A DNA stretch of 64,000 nucleotides. Source: Bog-473 sp963807675. Its GTDB lineage: Bacteria; Actinomycetota; Acidimicrobiia; Acidimicrobiales; RAAP-2. Numbering within the stretch: position 1 is the stretch's first letter; each line of letters begins with the position of its first letter. Made by a program: the position numbers and the translations under genes. Positions 24,180 through 32,648 of this stretch are shown here, piece by piece. The notes beneath the pieces were generated by a model, which did no database searches, was not told where the DNA came from, and saw only the letters and a program-made list of their open reading frames with translations. The stretch is taken from the NCBI GenBank assembly GCA_963807675.1, contig CAWECP010000003.1, positions 248,001-312,000 of the forward strand, in the 5' to 3' direction.

Positions 24180-25877
24180 ATGACCTCCGCCCCGGGCCGG
24201 CCCCGCCTGGTCGACCCCGAGCTGGCCGCCCGGCTGCCCGGCCTGCGGCGCGTGACCGGCGTCGCTCTCGTGCTCGGCGCGCTGACCGCCGTGGCCATCG
24301 TCGTCCAGGCCGTCGCGCTCGCTCACGCGGTGGACCGCTCGCTCCTGCATCACGCGTCGGTTCGCCAGGTCGCTCCGGCCATCGCCCTGGTCGGCCTGGC
24401 CATTGTCGTCCGAGCGGTGTTGCACGCGTGGGTCGACCGGTCGGCCCACGCGTCGGCCGAGCTCGTCGTCGGTCGTCTGCGCGGTGAGCTGCTGCAGCAC
24501 GCGCTGACCCTGGGCCCCGGCTGGCTGTCCGGCGAGCGGCCCGGCGAGCTGTCGACCACGGCCACCCGCGGGCTGCACTCGCTCCACGCCTACTACGCGC
24601 GCTACGTGCCGCAGGCCGCCACGGCGGCCGTCATCCCACCCCTCCTGTTGGTGTGGGTGGCGACCCAGGACTGGCTGTCGTTCGTCGTGGTCGTGGCCCT
24701 GGTCGCGGCGGTCCCGCTCACCATGATCTACTTCGGGCGCGAGGCGACCAAGCGCTCGGCCCGCCAGTGGCGCCGCCTCGGCTCGTTGGCGGGCCACTTC
24801 CTCCAGCTCGTCGAGGGCCTGCCCACCCTGCGCGCCTTCGGCCGCGAGGCACACGGCCGACGCGAGGTGGAGGCGGCCAACGAGGGGGTCCGCGTCGCCA
24901 CCATGCGCACCCTGCGGGTGGCCTTCCTCTCCGCCCTGTCCATGGACCTCATCGCCGGATTCGGAGTCGGCTTCGTGGCCATGGTGCTCGGCCTCCGCCT
25001 GCTGTGGGGGGAGCTGGGGCTGCAGACCGCCCTGGCGGTCCTGCTCGTCGCGCCCGAGATCTTCATCCCGTTACGCCGCGCCGGGGCGGAGTTCCACGCC
25101 AGCACCGAGGGCCAGGCGGCGGCGGCGCGCGTCCTCGAGGTCCTCGGCACGCCAGGGCCCACCACGGCGACGGCCGGGCAGCCGGGGACGGCACCGGTCG
25201 TGACCGTCCCGGCCCTGACCATCGACGCGCTGGCGGTCGAGTACCCCGAACGGGCGCGCCCCGCGCTCAGCGCCTTCTCGCTGCACGCCGCGCCGGCGGC
25301 GCGCGTGGCGGTCACAGGTCCGTCGGGAACGGGCAAGTCGACCGTCCTCGCCGCCCTCTTGCGCTTCGTCGAGCCGACCACGGGCACCATGGCGCTCGAC
25401 GGCCGGCCGGCCACCGAGCAGAGCCCGGCCGAGTGGCGGGCACACCTCTCCTGGCTGCCCCAGCGGCCGCACCTCTTCCACACCAGCCTGGCCCAGAACC
25501 TCCGTCTGGGTGCACCGGACGCGCCCGAGGACGAGGTGCTCCGGGTGCTGAGCGCCGTCGGCCTGTCCGCGTTGGTGGCCTGCCTCCCGGCCGGATTGCA
25601 GACCGTCGTTGGCCACGACGGCCTCACCCTCAGCGCGGGCGAGCGCCAACGCGTGGCTCTCGCCCGCGCCCTCCTGTGCCCGGCGCCCGTCCTGCTGCTC
25701 GACGAGCCGACGGCGTCACTCGACCCGCCCAGCGTGGCTCGGCTGGCCCCGGCTATCGAGCCCTGGTTGAGCGGTCGAACCATCGTCGTGGCGGCCCATG
25801 AGCCGGTCCTCCTCCCCCACTTCGACACGGTCGTCGCGTTGCCCGAAGCCGCCGTCCCCCTGGTGACGTCACCGTGA
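24180..25877 (+). CDS. cydD: Thiol reductant ABC exporter subunit CydD
   Basis: The 565-aa half transporter has an N-terminal six-helix exporter domain (LVLGALTAVAIVVQAVALAH to LWGELGLQTALAVLLVAPEI) and a C-terminal ATPase: Walker A TGPSGTGKST, signature LSAGERQRVALARALL, Walker B PVLLLDEPTASLD, H-loop AAHEPVLLP. VEGLPTLRAFGREAHGRREV and EIFIPLRRAGAEFHA are CydD signatures. With CydC it exports cysteine/glutathione-type thiols, needed for cytochrome bd assembly in other bacteria. The stop overlaps the cydC start (GTGA at 25874). No cydAB is present in the window. Confidence 0.9.
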   Translation: MTSAPGRPRLVDPELAARLPGLRRVTGVALVLGALTAVAIVVQAVALAHAVDRSLLHHASVRQVAPAIALVGLAIVVRAVLHAWVDRSAHASAELVVGRLRGELLQHALTLGPGWLSGERPGELSTTATRGLHSLHAYYARYVPQAATAAVIPPLLLVWVATQDWLSFVVVVALVAAVPLTMIYFGREATKRSARQWRRLGSLAGHFLQLVEGLPTLRAFGREAHGRREVEAANEGVRVATMRTLRVAFLSALSMDLIAGFGVGFVAMVLGLRLLWGELGLQTALAVLLVAPEIFIPLRRAGAEFHASTEGQAAAARVLEVLGTPGPTTATAGQPGTAPVVTVPALTIDALAVEYPERARPALSAFSLHAAPAARVAVTGPSGTGKSTVLAALLRFVEPTTGTMALDGRPATEQSPAEWRAHLSWLPQRPHLFHTSLAQNLRLGAPDAPEDEVLRVLSAVGLSALVACLPAGLQTVVGHDGLTLSAGERQRVALARALLCPAPVLLLDEPTASLDPPSVARLAPAIEPWLSGRTIVVAAHEPVLLPHFDTVVALPEAAVPLVTSP

Positions 25878-27539
25878 CGCGGCACTCGCTGCGCCGGGTC
25901 CTGGCCGAACCGGGCACGCCGACCGGGCGGCTCCTCCTGGCGGGGCTCCTCGGCCTGGCCTCGGCTGCCGCCACCATCGGCCTGCTGGCGGGCTCGGGGT
26001 ACCTGGTCGGACGGGCGGCGTTGCGGCCCGGGTTGGACGCGCTGGTGGGGATCCTGGCCGCCGTGGAGGTGCTCGCGTTCTTGCGCGGGCCGCTGCGCTA
26101 CGGGGAGCGTCTGGTGGGCCACGACGCCGCGCTCCGCGCGCTGAACGCGGTGGCGCCTGTGGCTCTACGACCGCCTCGCCCCCCGCGTGCCGGCCGCCCT
26201 GGCCGGCTGGCGCAGCGGCGACCTGCTGGCCCGGGCCATCGACGACGTCGACGCGCTCCAGGACCTCTATCTGCGCACCCTGCTGCCGGTGGCGATCGCG
26301 GTGGGCGCGGGCGTCGTCGGCACGGTGGCGGTCGGGCTGATCCTGCCCTGGGCCGCGCTGGCCCTGGGCGCGCCGTTGGCCGTGGCCCTGATCGTGCCGG
26401 CCCTGCTCATCTGGCGGCGCAGCGGCGACGACGAGGTCGCCGCGCTGTCCGGGGAGCTTCAGGCCCGGGTGGTCGACGCCCTCGAGGGCGCTCCCGAGCT
26501 GCTGGCCTTCGGAGCCGACCACGGCATGCTGGGATCGATCCAAGAGCTGGGCGAGCGCGCCGACGCGCTCGAGCACCGCCACGCGCGTCTGGCGCGCCGC
26601 ACCGCCGCGCTCATCCAGGTGTGCGTCGCCATCGCTGTCATGGCCGTGCTGGCGCTCGGGGTGGCGGCCGTCCACGCCGGCCACCTCGAGCAGGTGATGG
26701 TGGCCGTGCTCCCGCTGGCCGCGCTGGCGACCTTCGAGACGGTACCGACCGTGCCGATGGCGTTGGGCCGCTCGCTCGCCGTGCGCGCCTCGGCCGACCG
26801 GCTCTTCGCGCTCGAGGACGTGCCGATCCCCGTGCGTGACCCCGACGAGCCCGAGGCGATGGCCGACGCCGTGCCCGAGGTGGTGTTCGACGGCGCGGCG
26901 TTGCGCTACGCGCCCGGGCTCCCTAGAGCGCTCGATGGCGTCAGCCTGCGCCTGCCCGCCGCGGGCCGGGTGGCGGTCACCGGGTCGAGCGGCGCCGGCA
27001 AGTCGAGCCTGGTCAACGCGCTCCTGCGCTACTGGCCCCTCGAGGCGGGCAGCCTGTCGCTCGGAGGCGTCGACGTCGAGCGCCTGTCACAGGTCGCAGC
27101 CCGGGCCGCCTGCGCCCTAGCCGACCAGCGGGCCCAGATGTTCGCCGGCACCGTGCGGTCCAACCTGACCCTGGGCCGACCCGATGCCACCGGGGACGAG
27201 ATCGCCGGCGCCCTGCGCACCGCTCAGCTGGACGCCTGGGTGGCGACGCTGCCAGCCGGCCTCGACACGCCGGTCGGCGAGGACGGCGTGGCCCTCTCGG
27301 GCGGCGAGCGACGCCGACTGGCCGTGGCTCGCGCCCTCCTGGCTCCTGGGCGGCTCCTCGTGCTCGACGAGCCCACCAGCGGGCTCGACCCCGAGCTGGC
27401 GGACCGGCTCATCGCCGCCGTGCTGGCGGCGGGGCGGGACCGCAGCGTGCTGGTCATCACGCATCGCGAGGCTGAGGCGGCGCGGTGCGACACCGTGGTG
27501 GCGCTCGAGGCGGGGCACGTCGCCTCCGTGCAACGGTGA
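25874..27539 (+). CDS. cydC: Thiol reductant ABC exporter subunit CydC, frameshifted
   Basis: GTG 25874 begins RHSLRRVLAEPGTPTGRLLL, then LLAGSGYLVGRAALRPGLDA and LAFLRGPLRYGERLVGHDAA, the CydC N-terminus. At about 26155 the coherent protein changes frame by one base: the other frame reads LWLYDRLAPRVPAALAGWRS, GDLLARAIDDVDALQDLYLR and on to Walker A TGSSGAGKSS, signature LSGGERRRLAVARALLAPGR, Walker B LLVLDEPTSGLD and the stop at 27539. Every CydC motif is present, so either the indel is a sequence error or this strain has a non-functional CydDC. It is the partner of CydD in the heterodimeric exporter. Confidence 0.86.
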
Positions 27540-28060
27540 GCCCGACGACTCAAGTGGCGTACCCGGGGTAGGCGGCCGCGGCGACGACATACGTGCCTCG
27601 GTCGCCCATGTTCCTCCCACAGATTGGCTCCAGCTTCCTGCGCCCGGTGCGTTGGACGAGAGAATGCCGTGCTGAGCCGCGGTCGTCGTCTCGATGCCGA
27701 AAGAGGTCGAGGTGCGCCGAGAGTCCGCTCGAAGCAGAGGTGCACGACGCCCGCCAGGGGCGAGCACCGATGCTCCGGAGACCGACTCCATTCGAGTCAC
27801 GCTCATGTGCCCCGCCATGCCTTCCGTGACGTTTGGCCCCCCGCTCCGTGACGTTCGGCTCCCCCTGAAGAAGTGGTCCCCCGGCGCGTTGCAAGCCCTT
27901 TCGCCAAGGTTGTCAAGGTGTTGACACAACAACTTCAAAAGTGGGCATTTTAGGCCATTTAAAAGCGTACATTCACGAGGAATCCGTGCATATTGGCGAC
28001 CGCACGCAAGACGGCGGCGTGCACGCGATTTCCGCCTTATACAGGAAAGGTTGTGTTTCA
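27540..28060. other. 521-bp intergenic region upstream of a TetR gene
   Basis: No gene is supported here. The sequence changes from GC-rich to AT-rich near 27905. TGTCAA and TTGACA (27911-27926) form an inverted repeat with a 4-bp gap; TTGACA at 27921 could also be a -35 element, but a good -10 at 17 bp is lacking. Two copies of CCGTGACGTTyGGCyCCCC lie in tandem near 27825-27868. Confidence 0.45.
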
Positions 28061-28828
28061 GTGATGACTCCTAGCTCCACGGCACCGGCCGGCGGAGCGG
28101 GCGAAGGGGGCGTCCGGTTCGACCTCGCGCAGGCCGATCTCGCACAGCAGGGCCTCGCCCTGCCCGACCTCGAAGCGGTGTTCAAGCTCACCGATGAAAC
28201 GGCCGCCGACGGCCGCGTCGCCCGGGGCCAACGCACGCGTCGCAGCGTCGCCGATGCGCTCATCGCACTCCTCCGCGAGGGCGAGACTGAGCCCACCGCG
28301 CGCGCCGTCGCGGAGCGGGCGGGCGTCTCGCTCCGGCTCGTGTTCCACCATTTCTCCGACCTCGACGATCTCTACCACTACGTCGCGGCGCTGCAACTCC
28401 GCAGCCAGTGGTCCGGCATGCCACATCTCAGTCCCAGGTTGGCTCTGGACAAGCGCCTGGAGCGGACCGTGTCCCACCGTGCGTCGCTGTACGAGGAGGT
28501 TTCTCCCGTGCGCCGCGCCATGGTGCCCCGCTTGTCCACGTCGCCCGGAGTGAGCGATGTCGTCTACCTGGCCGACGCCCTTCTCCTCGAAAACCTCAAG
28601 TCCACCTTCGCTCCCGAACTGAGCCCGTTGCCGGACAACGTCCGCAACGAGTACCTCGATGCGATGGACACCGCCACCTCGTGGGAGGCGTGGGACCGCA
28701 TGCGGCGCACGTCGGGACTGCAGGTGCGGGCGGCCAGGCGCGTCATGGCGCGTCTGCTGGCTGCCACGTGCACCGAGGCGCTCTCCTTCCCGGGCCGTGC
28801 CTCGGCACCGGTCGGCGTGCTCTTCTAA
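28061..28828 (+). CDS. TetR-like transcriptional regulator
   Basis: Starts are GTG 28061 or ATG 28064 behind AGGAAAGG. The 255-aa protein has an N-terminal extension of about 45 residues, then RTRRSVADALIALLREGETE, PTARAVAERAGVSLRLVFHH and FSDLDDLYHYVAAL, a TetR-type helix-turn-helix with FHHF in place of the usual Y-x-H-F. The ligand domain is unassigned. The AT-rich inverted repeat about 140 bp upstream may be its operator. Nothing adjacent on the same strand tells which genes it controls. Confidence 0.8.
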   Translation: MMTPSSTAPAGGAGEGGVRFDLAQADLAQQGLALPDLEAVFKLTDETAADGRVARGQRTRRSVADALIALLREGETEPTARAVAERAGVSLRLVFHHFSDLDDLYHYVAALQLRSQWSGMPHLSPRLALDKRLERTVSHRASLYEEVSPVRRAMVPRLSTSPGVSDVVYLADALLLENLKSTFAPELSPLPDNVRNEYLDAMDTATSWEAWDRMRRTSGLQVRAARRVMARLLAATCTEALSFPGRASAPVGVLF

Positions 28829-28850
28829 GACCACCGGCGTCTCTCCGCGC

Positions 28851-29038
28851 TCAGAGGCCGACGTCTTCTGCGTAGGGCACCGGACGGTTGAGCCCGAGTT
28901 CGGCAAACCGCTCGTTGAGCGAATGGGCGATGAGGTCGTACTCCCGCTCGGGCTCCGAGTTCCATTCAGGATCGCCTCGAGCTCGTCGATTGAGGCGTTG
29001 GCGCCCAGCGCGACACACTCGGTCCACAGGCCCTCCAC
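28851..29038 (-). CDS. Small helical protein, frameshifted and possibly 5'-truncated
   Basis: One frame (GTG 29038) reads EGLWTECVALGANASIDELE then AILNG; after a one-base shift near 28970 the other frame reads SEPEREYDLIAHSLNERFAE then LGLNRPVPYAEDVGL and stop at 28851. Joined, this is about 62 residues of amphipathic helix with protein-like composition, unlike the Arg/Pro-rich shadow frames around it. I do not recognise the family. There is no ribosome site upstream, and its 5' end meets the broken 5' end of the GAF-ANTAR gene head to head. Confidence 0.45.
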
Positions 29039-29571
29039 CGAGAGGCCCGTCCGGACGCATCGACACGTACCAGTACGAGGCTGAAGGCGGGCCCTGCCTT
29101 CATTCGTACCGGAACCAGGTCGTCAACAGGGTGGACTCCACCGAGTCCGACCAGCGCTGGCCCGAATTCATGCGCATGGCCAGATCCGAGGGAATCCGCT
29201 CAATTCTGTCGTACCCCCTCGTCGTCCATCACGACGGGTTGGGTGCGCTCAACCTGTACTCCGAGCAGGAAGCAGCGTTCGACGAGACGGACGAGCGGGT
29301 CGGGCAGGCGTTCGCGACCCACGCCGCCATCACGTTGACCCACGCACAGGGGTATTGGAGCAAGGAGGAAGCACGGCGCAACCTCGAGATCGCACTCACG
29401 ACCCGAGGCGTGATCGATCAGGCCAAGGGCATTCTCATGGAACGTACCGGCGCGACAGCCGACGAGGCGTTCGATTCACTGCGGCGCGCGTCGCAGCGAT
29501 CCGACCGCAAGGTGTTCGATCTGGCTCAGGAGATCGTCCAGTCCACGCCCCGGCGCAAAGACGAGACGTAG
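28888..29571 (+). CDS. GAF-ANTAR regulator missing its N-terminus
   Basis: From about 29057 the frame is clearly a GAF-ANTAR protein: QYEAEGGPCL, DQRWPEFMRMARSEGIRSIL and SYPLVVHHDGLGALNLYSEQ (GAF C-terminal half), then NLEIALTTRGVIDQAKGILM, ERTGATADEAFDSLRRASQR and KVFDLAQEIV, a complete ANTAR RNA-binding domain. Codons before 29057 (from ATG 28888) are Arg/Ser-rich and antisense to the small gene, so the first half of the GAF domain is absent. ANTAR proteins bind two-hexaloop RNA structures to control antitermination. The RNA-binding part could still be made from an internal start such as ATG 29170, but sensing is probably lost. Confidence 0.75.
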   Translation: MSPSSANRSLSEWAMRSYSRSGSEFHSGSPRARRLRRWRPARHTRSTGPPPRGPSGRIDTYQYEAEGGPCLHSYRNQVVNRVDSTESDQRWPEFMRMARSEGIRSILSYPLVVHHDGLGALNLYSEQEAAFDETDERVGQAFATHAAITLTHAQGYWSKEEARRNLEIALTTRGVIDQAKGILMERTGATADEAFDSLRRASQRSDRKVFDLAQEIVQSTPRRKDET

Positions 29572-29577
29572 CCGATT

Positions 29578-29601
29578 CCCCCGCGCAGACGTCAGCGGGG
29601 G
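29578..29601. terminator. Hairpin between convergent ANTAR and STAS genes
   Basis: CCCCCGC and GCGGGGG pair perfectly across a 10-nt loop that includes part of the STAS stop codon. It lies at the meeting point of the two convergent genes and probably ends transcription in both directions. Confidence 0.55.
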
Positions 29602-29942
29602 CGGTCCCTTGGCAGCACGTCGAGATGCTCCAAGAGGCCGGTGATCTCGAAGAGCTTCCGAATGGGCTCTTGGGGCGAGTAGATGGTCAGCTCGCCCCCG
29701 AGCGAGGTGGTGCGCTTGTGCTCCGCGATGATCACCGACAGTCCGGTCGAGTCGATGAAGACAAGGCCGTCCAGGTCGAGGGCAACGTGTACGACACCCT
29801 CTCTCGTCAAAGCGGCGAACTGCTCGTAGACCAACCCGGCCGTGGAAGCGTCGAGCTCGCCCACCAGCGTGACCAGAGCGTGATCGGCCACGCTGTGGAT
29901 CTCAGGGGTGAGCCGCGCTTGTCGTCGTACGACGAGGGTCAT
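29592..29942 (-). CDS. STAS-domain anti-sigma factor antagonist
   Basis: The 116-aa protein starts at ATG 29942 with GGGAGG seven bases upstream. It has the SpoIIAA-like fold: DHALVTLVGELDAST, HVALDLDGLVFIDSTGLSVI with the phospho-acceptor Ser in DSTGL, and a final helix IRKLFEITGLLEHLDV. When unphosphorylated such proteins bind an anti-sigma kinase and release the sigma factor. No RsbW-type kinase is in the window, so the partner is elsewhere. Confidence 0.9.
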   Translation of the reverse strand: MTLVVRRQARLTPEIHSVADHALVTLVGELDASTAGLVYEQFAALTREGVVHVALDLDGLVFIDSTGLSVIIAEHKRTTSLGGELTIYSPQEPIRKLFEITGLLEHLDVLPRDRPR

Positions 29943-29962
29943 CGATTGACCTCCCAGACAAT

Positions 29963-29991
29963 TTGATATGCGTCCGGGCAGAAGCTGCCAA
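29963..29991 (-). promoter_or_regulatory. Promoter of the STAS gene
   Basis: On the minus strand TTGGCA (29991-29986) and TATCAA (29968-29963) are 17 bp apart, about 20 nt upstream of the STAS ATG, which suits its ribosome site. The imperfect dyad TGCCAATATCGGCA overlaps the -35 and could be an operator. Confidence 0.45.
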
Positions 29992-30103
29992 TATCGGCAA
30001 CCTCCGAGGGCACCTCTTTGACCCGCCCGATTCGAGTGTATTGATGGGAACGTACGGCATCAACTGCAACGCCGATATTTTGCACTCTCGAGGTCTCGGG
30101 CAG

Positions 30104-30751
30104 TCAGCCGACCTCACCGGTGTCCGCCACGCGGCGGCGGATCTCCTCGGCCGGGGGCGCCGGGTATCCCCCGAACATGCCCGGCCGCCAACCGATGGCG
30201 ATCTTCTGCGGGCCCGGGCCGTCCTCCGTCCAGATGTGGCAGGTGTTGGCCAGGAAGGCGAAGCCGCCCTCACGCATGGGGTGCTCCCCACCCCCCTTCT
30301 CGACCTCCCAGGCGCCCGACGACGTCACGCCCTGCACCACGACCGGCCCGATGGCCCGGGCCAGGAACTCGACATGGCTGCACCCGCGCTGGCGCCCGAA
30401 GCGCTCCTGGACGGCGCTGGTGTAGCCGCGGGCCACGGATAGCCCGACGAGGTCGCGGAAGCTGGACTCGATGTCGGTGCACTCCGCGTGCGGGTAGGTC
30501 CGCATGTCCGCCGCCGCGTCGACGATGGTCAGGTCGGCGCGGCGGACGACGATGCCCAGCTCCATGAAGTGGAGGTCACGCGGCCCCAGCTCACCGCCCG
30601 CCCAGGGGCGTTGGTCGTGCAACGTCCCGATGACCGCGAAGTAGTCGCCGCGCCGGAAGACGTCGATGGAGATGACGCGGCGGTGGACGGGGTCCTCGCC
30701 GGATCCGGCCGGCGGACGGAGCGCAGCGAGGGTGGGGGCTTCGTCGGGCAC
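30104..30751 (-). CDS. DUF2889 family protein
   Basis: From GTG 30751 the protein is 215 aa. It reads VHRRVISIDVFRRGDYFAVI, GTLHDQRPW, HFMELGIVVRRADLTIVDAA and PHAECTDIESSFRDLVGLSV then GCSHVEFLAR, the conserved order of DUF2889 (HRR start, L-x-D-x-[KR]-P segment, C-rich middle and GC-HL motif). The molecular role of DUF2889 is unknown. It is the last gene of a six-gene leftward operon, 20 bp after the histidine phosphatase. Confidence 0.82.
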   Translation of the reverse strand: MPDEAPTLAALRPPAGSGEDPVHRRVISIDVFRRGDYFAVIGTLHDQRPWAGGELGPRDLHFMELGIVVRRADLTIVDAAADMRTYPHAECTDIESSFRDLVGLSVARGYTSAVQERFGRQRGCSHVEFLARAIGPVVVQGVTSSGAWEVEKGGGEHPMREGGFAFLANTCHIWTEDGPGPQKIAIGWRPGMFGGYPAPPAEEIRRRVADTGEVG

Positions 30752-30771
30752 CGGCTGATTGTGACGCCCGC

Positions 30772-31371
30772 TCAACGCGGGACGCCAACCCCCACTTCGT
30801 TGAACGCGTGGAGGATGGGGGCGTCGCGGTTCCAACCGATGCGGGTGACCGAGGCCGTGCGCAGATGGAGCCGCCAGTACAGGTCGGCCGTCCCGAGAGC
30901 CCAGGCCACGGCCGCCTTGATCGGCGTCACGTGGCTCACTACCACCACGTCGCCGTCGGGCCGGCGCGCCCCGGCGCCGTCCTGGGCGAACAGCTCCTGG
31001 CAGGCGGCGGTGATGCGTTCGTCCACGTCGGCCAGCGACTCGCCGCCTTCGGGCCGGAAGTCGGGATTGGTGCGCCACTGCTGCCAGACCGAGGCAGGGA
31101 TCCCTCCCAGCGGCTGGCACTCGAACTCGCCGTAGTCGACCTCTATCCAACGATCGTCGACGGTGACGGGCGCGCCGAGGTCGAGTAGACCGGCCGTGTC
31201 GCGTGCCCGCGCCAGGGGGCTCGTCCGCACCTCGGCCACCGGGTCGCTCAGCAGCGACCTGGCCGAGGACGCCTGTACGCGACCCTTCTCGGTCAGCTCG
31301 GCGTCCGTGCGGCCGAGCAGGAGGCCCTGCGCGTTGGCCACCGACTCGCCGTGGCGCACCAGAATCAGCAC
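30772..31371 (-). CDS. Histidine phosphatase (phosphoglycerate-mutase-like)
   Basis: The 199-aa protein begins LILVRHGESVANAQGLLLGR, with the catalytic RHG His, then LTEKGRVQASSARSL, TSPLARARDTAGLL (second Arg), WIEVDYGEFECQPLGG, and VVVSHVTPIKAAVAWALG, supplying the second catalytic His. This is a small two-histidine phosphatase. In several actinobacteria similar proteins sit with, or are fused to, RNase H downstream of the DUF164 zinc-ribbon gene, as here (10-bp gap), but the substrate is unknown. Confidence 0.9.
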   Translation of the reverse strand: MLILVRHGESVANAQGLLLGRTDAELTEKGRVQASSARSLLSDPVAEVRTSPLARARDTAGLLDLGAPVTVDDRWIEVDYGEFECQPLGGIPASVWQQWRTNPDFRPEGGESLADVDERITAACQELFAQDGAGARRPDGDVVVVSHVTPIKAAVAWALGTADLYWRLHLRTASVTRIGWNRDAPILHAFNEVGVGVPR

Positions 31372-31381
31372 GGTCGGCCCC

Positions 31382-32101
31382 TCACGCCGGGACGAGGATG
31401 CGGCCGCACTGCTCGCAGGTAGCCACCTCGCCGGCCGGCAGGCCCCGGATCTTCTCCACCTCGACCGAGGACAGCTCGAGATGGCAACCGTCGCACCGGT
31501 TCTTGACCAGCCGCGCCGCGCCGGTGCCCTTGAGGCGCGCCCGCAGGGTCTCGTAGCGGTCCGACAACGCCGTCGGGAGGAGCGCGGACTCGGCGGAGCG
31601 GGCCTGGCCGGCTGCGGCCAGCTCGGCGTCGATTTCGCCCGCCGCGGTGGCGACCTGGCGCCGCAGCTCCTCGGCCTGAGCCTCGAGCGGCGCCCGTCGC
31701 TCGCCCAGTGCGGCCAGCTCGGCGTCGATCGGGTCCTGGTCGAGCATGGCCACCAGCTCGAGCTCCTCCAGCTCGGCTCGGCGGTCGGTCAGGTGCTTCA
31801 CTTCTTCGTTCATGGCCTGGAGGTCGCGGCCCGACGAGCTCGTCGCCGCGTACAGGCGTCGCTCTATGGAGCTGCGCCGTTCCGTGATCCCGGCGATCTG
31901 CTCCTCGAGCTCCTTCTGGGTGGTCGTCAGCGCGGCTCGGCGGCCCGCCGCGTCCGCCCGCTCGGACTCCAGCGCAGCCAGCTGGGCCTCGACCGCGGCG
32001 AGCCCCGACGACGCGACCAGCGCGTCGCGCCGGTGCTGGAGCTGCGTGATGGCGGTGTCGTAGTCCTGGACGGCCAGCAGGTGGTCGAGCGCGTTGCTCA
32101 C
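31382..32101 (-). CDS. DUF164 (CT398-like) coiled-coil zinc-ribbon protein
   Basis: The 239-aa protein starts at GTG 32101, which overlaps the NUDIX stop (GTGA). Residues about 5-175 form a long coiled-coil hairpin (ALESERADAAGRRAALTTTQ, EELRRQVATAAGEIDAELAA). The C-terminus carries CDGCHLELSSVEVEKI and then CEQCGRILV, two C-x2-C knuckles of a C4-type zinc ribbon. It is a probable nucleic-acid-binding or adaptor protein conserved in actinobacteria. Confidence 0.9.
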   Translation of the reverse strand: MSNALDHLLAVQDYDTAITQLQHRRDALVASSGLAAVEAQLAALESERADAAGRRAALTTTQKELEEQIAGITERRSSIERRLYAATSSSGRDLQAMNEEVKHLTDRRAELEELELVAMLDQDPIDAELAALGERRAPLEAQAEELRRQVATAAGEIDAELAAAGQARSAESALLPTALSDRYETLRARLKGTGAARLVKNRCDGCHLELSSVEVEKIRGLPAGEVATCEQCGRILVPA

Positions 32102-32637
32102 GCCAGCGCCTCGTAGGCCGCTCGCGCCAGCGGCAGCGCGTCGACCAGGGCCGCGTCGGCCATGGCCATGGCCTCGTCCCAGTCGCACCAGCGCGCATCG
32201 GGGCTCTCCCCGGGCGGCGGGTGCGGGTCTCCGTCGGAACCGAGCAGGAGGTAGCGCAGGTCGAGATGGGTGTGGCCGAGGGCGGCCTCGTGCATGTCGA
32301 TGTGGATCAGCAGCGGGCCGCCGGCCGGATGCTCGACGGCCAGGCCCAGCTCCTCGGTCGCCTCGCGTCGGGCCGCGGTCGGTGGGGTCTCGCCCGCGTC
32401 GATGTGGCCGCCGGGCTGCATCCAGATGCCCAGCCGCTTGTGGAGATGCAAGACCGTGCCGCGCCGGCCGACCACGATCCCCGAGGCGGTGACGTGGGTG
32501 GGGTCGGCGTCCTCGTCGCACGGCGAGGCGAGGCGGCCGAGCTCGGCCAGGAAGCGCTCCTTGGCCGCCACCTCGCGCGGTGAGGACGGCTCGTGCCCCT
32601 CGACGAGTGCCCGAAGGTCCGCCGTGGTGGCGCCCAT
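32098..32637 (-). CDS. NUDIX hydrolase
   Basis: From ATG 32637 the enzyme is 179 aa. The Nudix box reads GGHIDAGETPPTAARREATE then ELGL, matching G-x5-E-x7-R-E-U-x-E-E-x-G-U with all catalytic Glu. It hydrolyses a nucleoside diphosphate linked to another group. It follows PhzF by 11 bp and overlaps the zinc-ribbon gene, so it is in the operon. Confidence 0.92.
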   Translation of the reverse strand: MGATTADLRALVEGHEPSSPREVAAKERFLAELGRLASPCDEDADPTHVTASGIVVGRRGTVLHLHKRLGIWMQPGGHIDAGETPPTAARREATEELGLAVEHPAGGPLLIHIDMHEAALGHTHLDLRYLLLGSDGDPHPPPGESPDARWCDWDEAMAMADAALVDALPLARAAYEALA

Positions 32638-32648
32638 GGTGGCAGTCG

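Noticed and set aside
27540..27940. Short open frames downstream of cydC
   Set aside because: All are Arg/Ser/Pro-rich shadows without starts preceded by ribosome sites.
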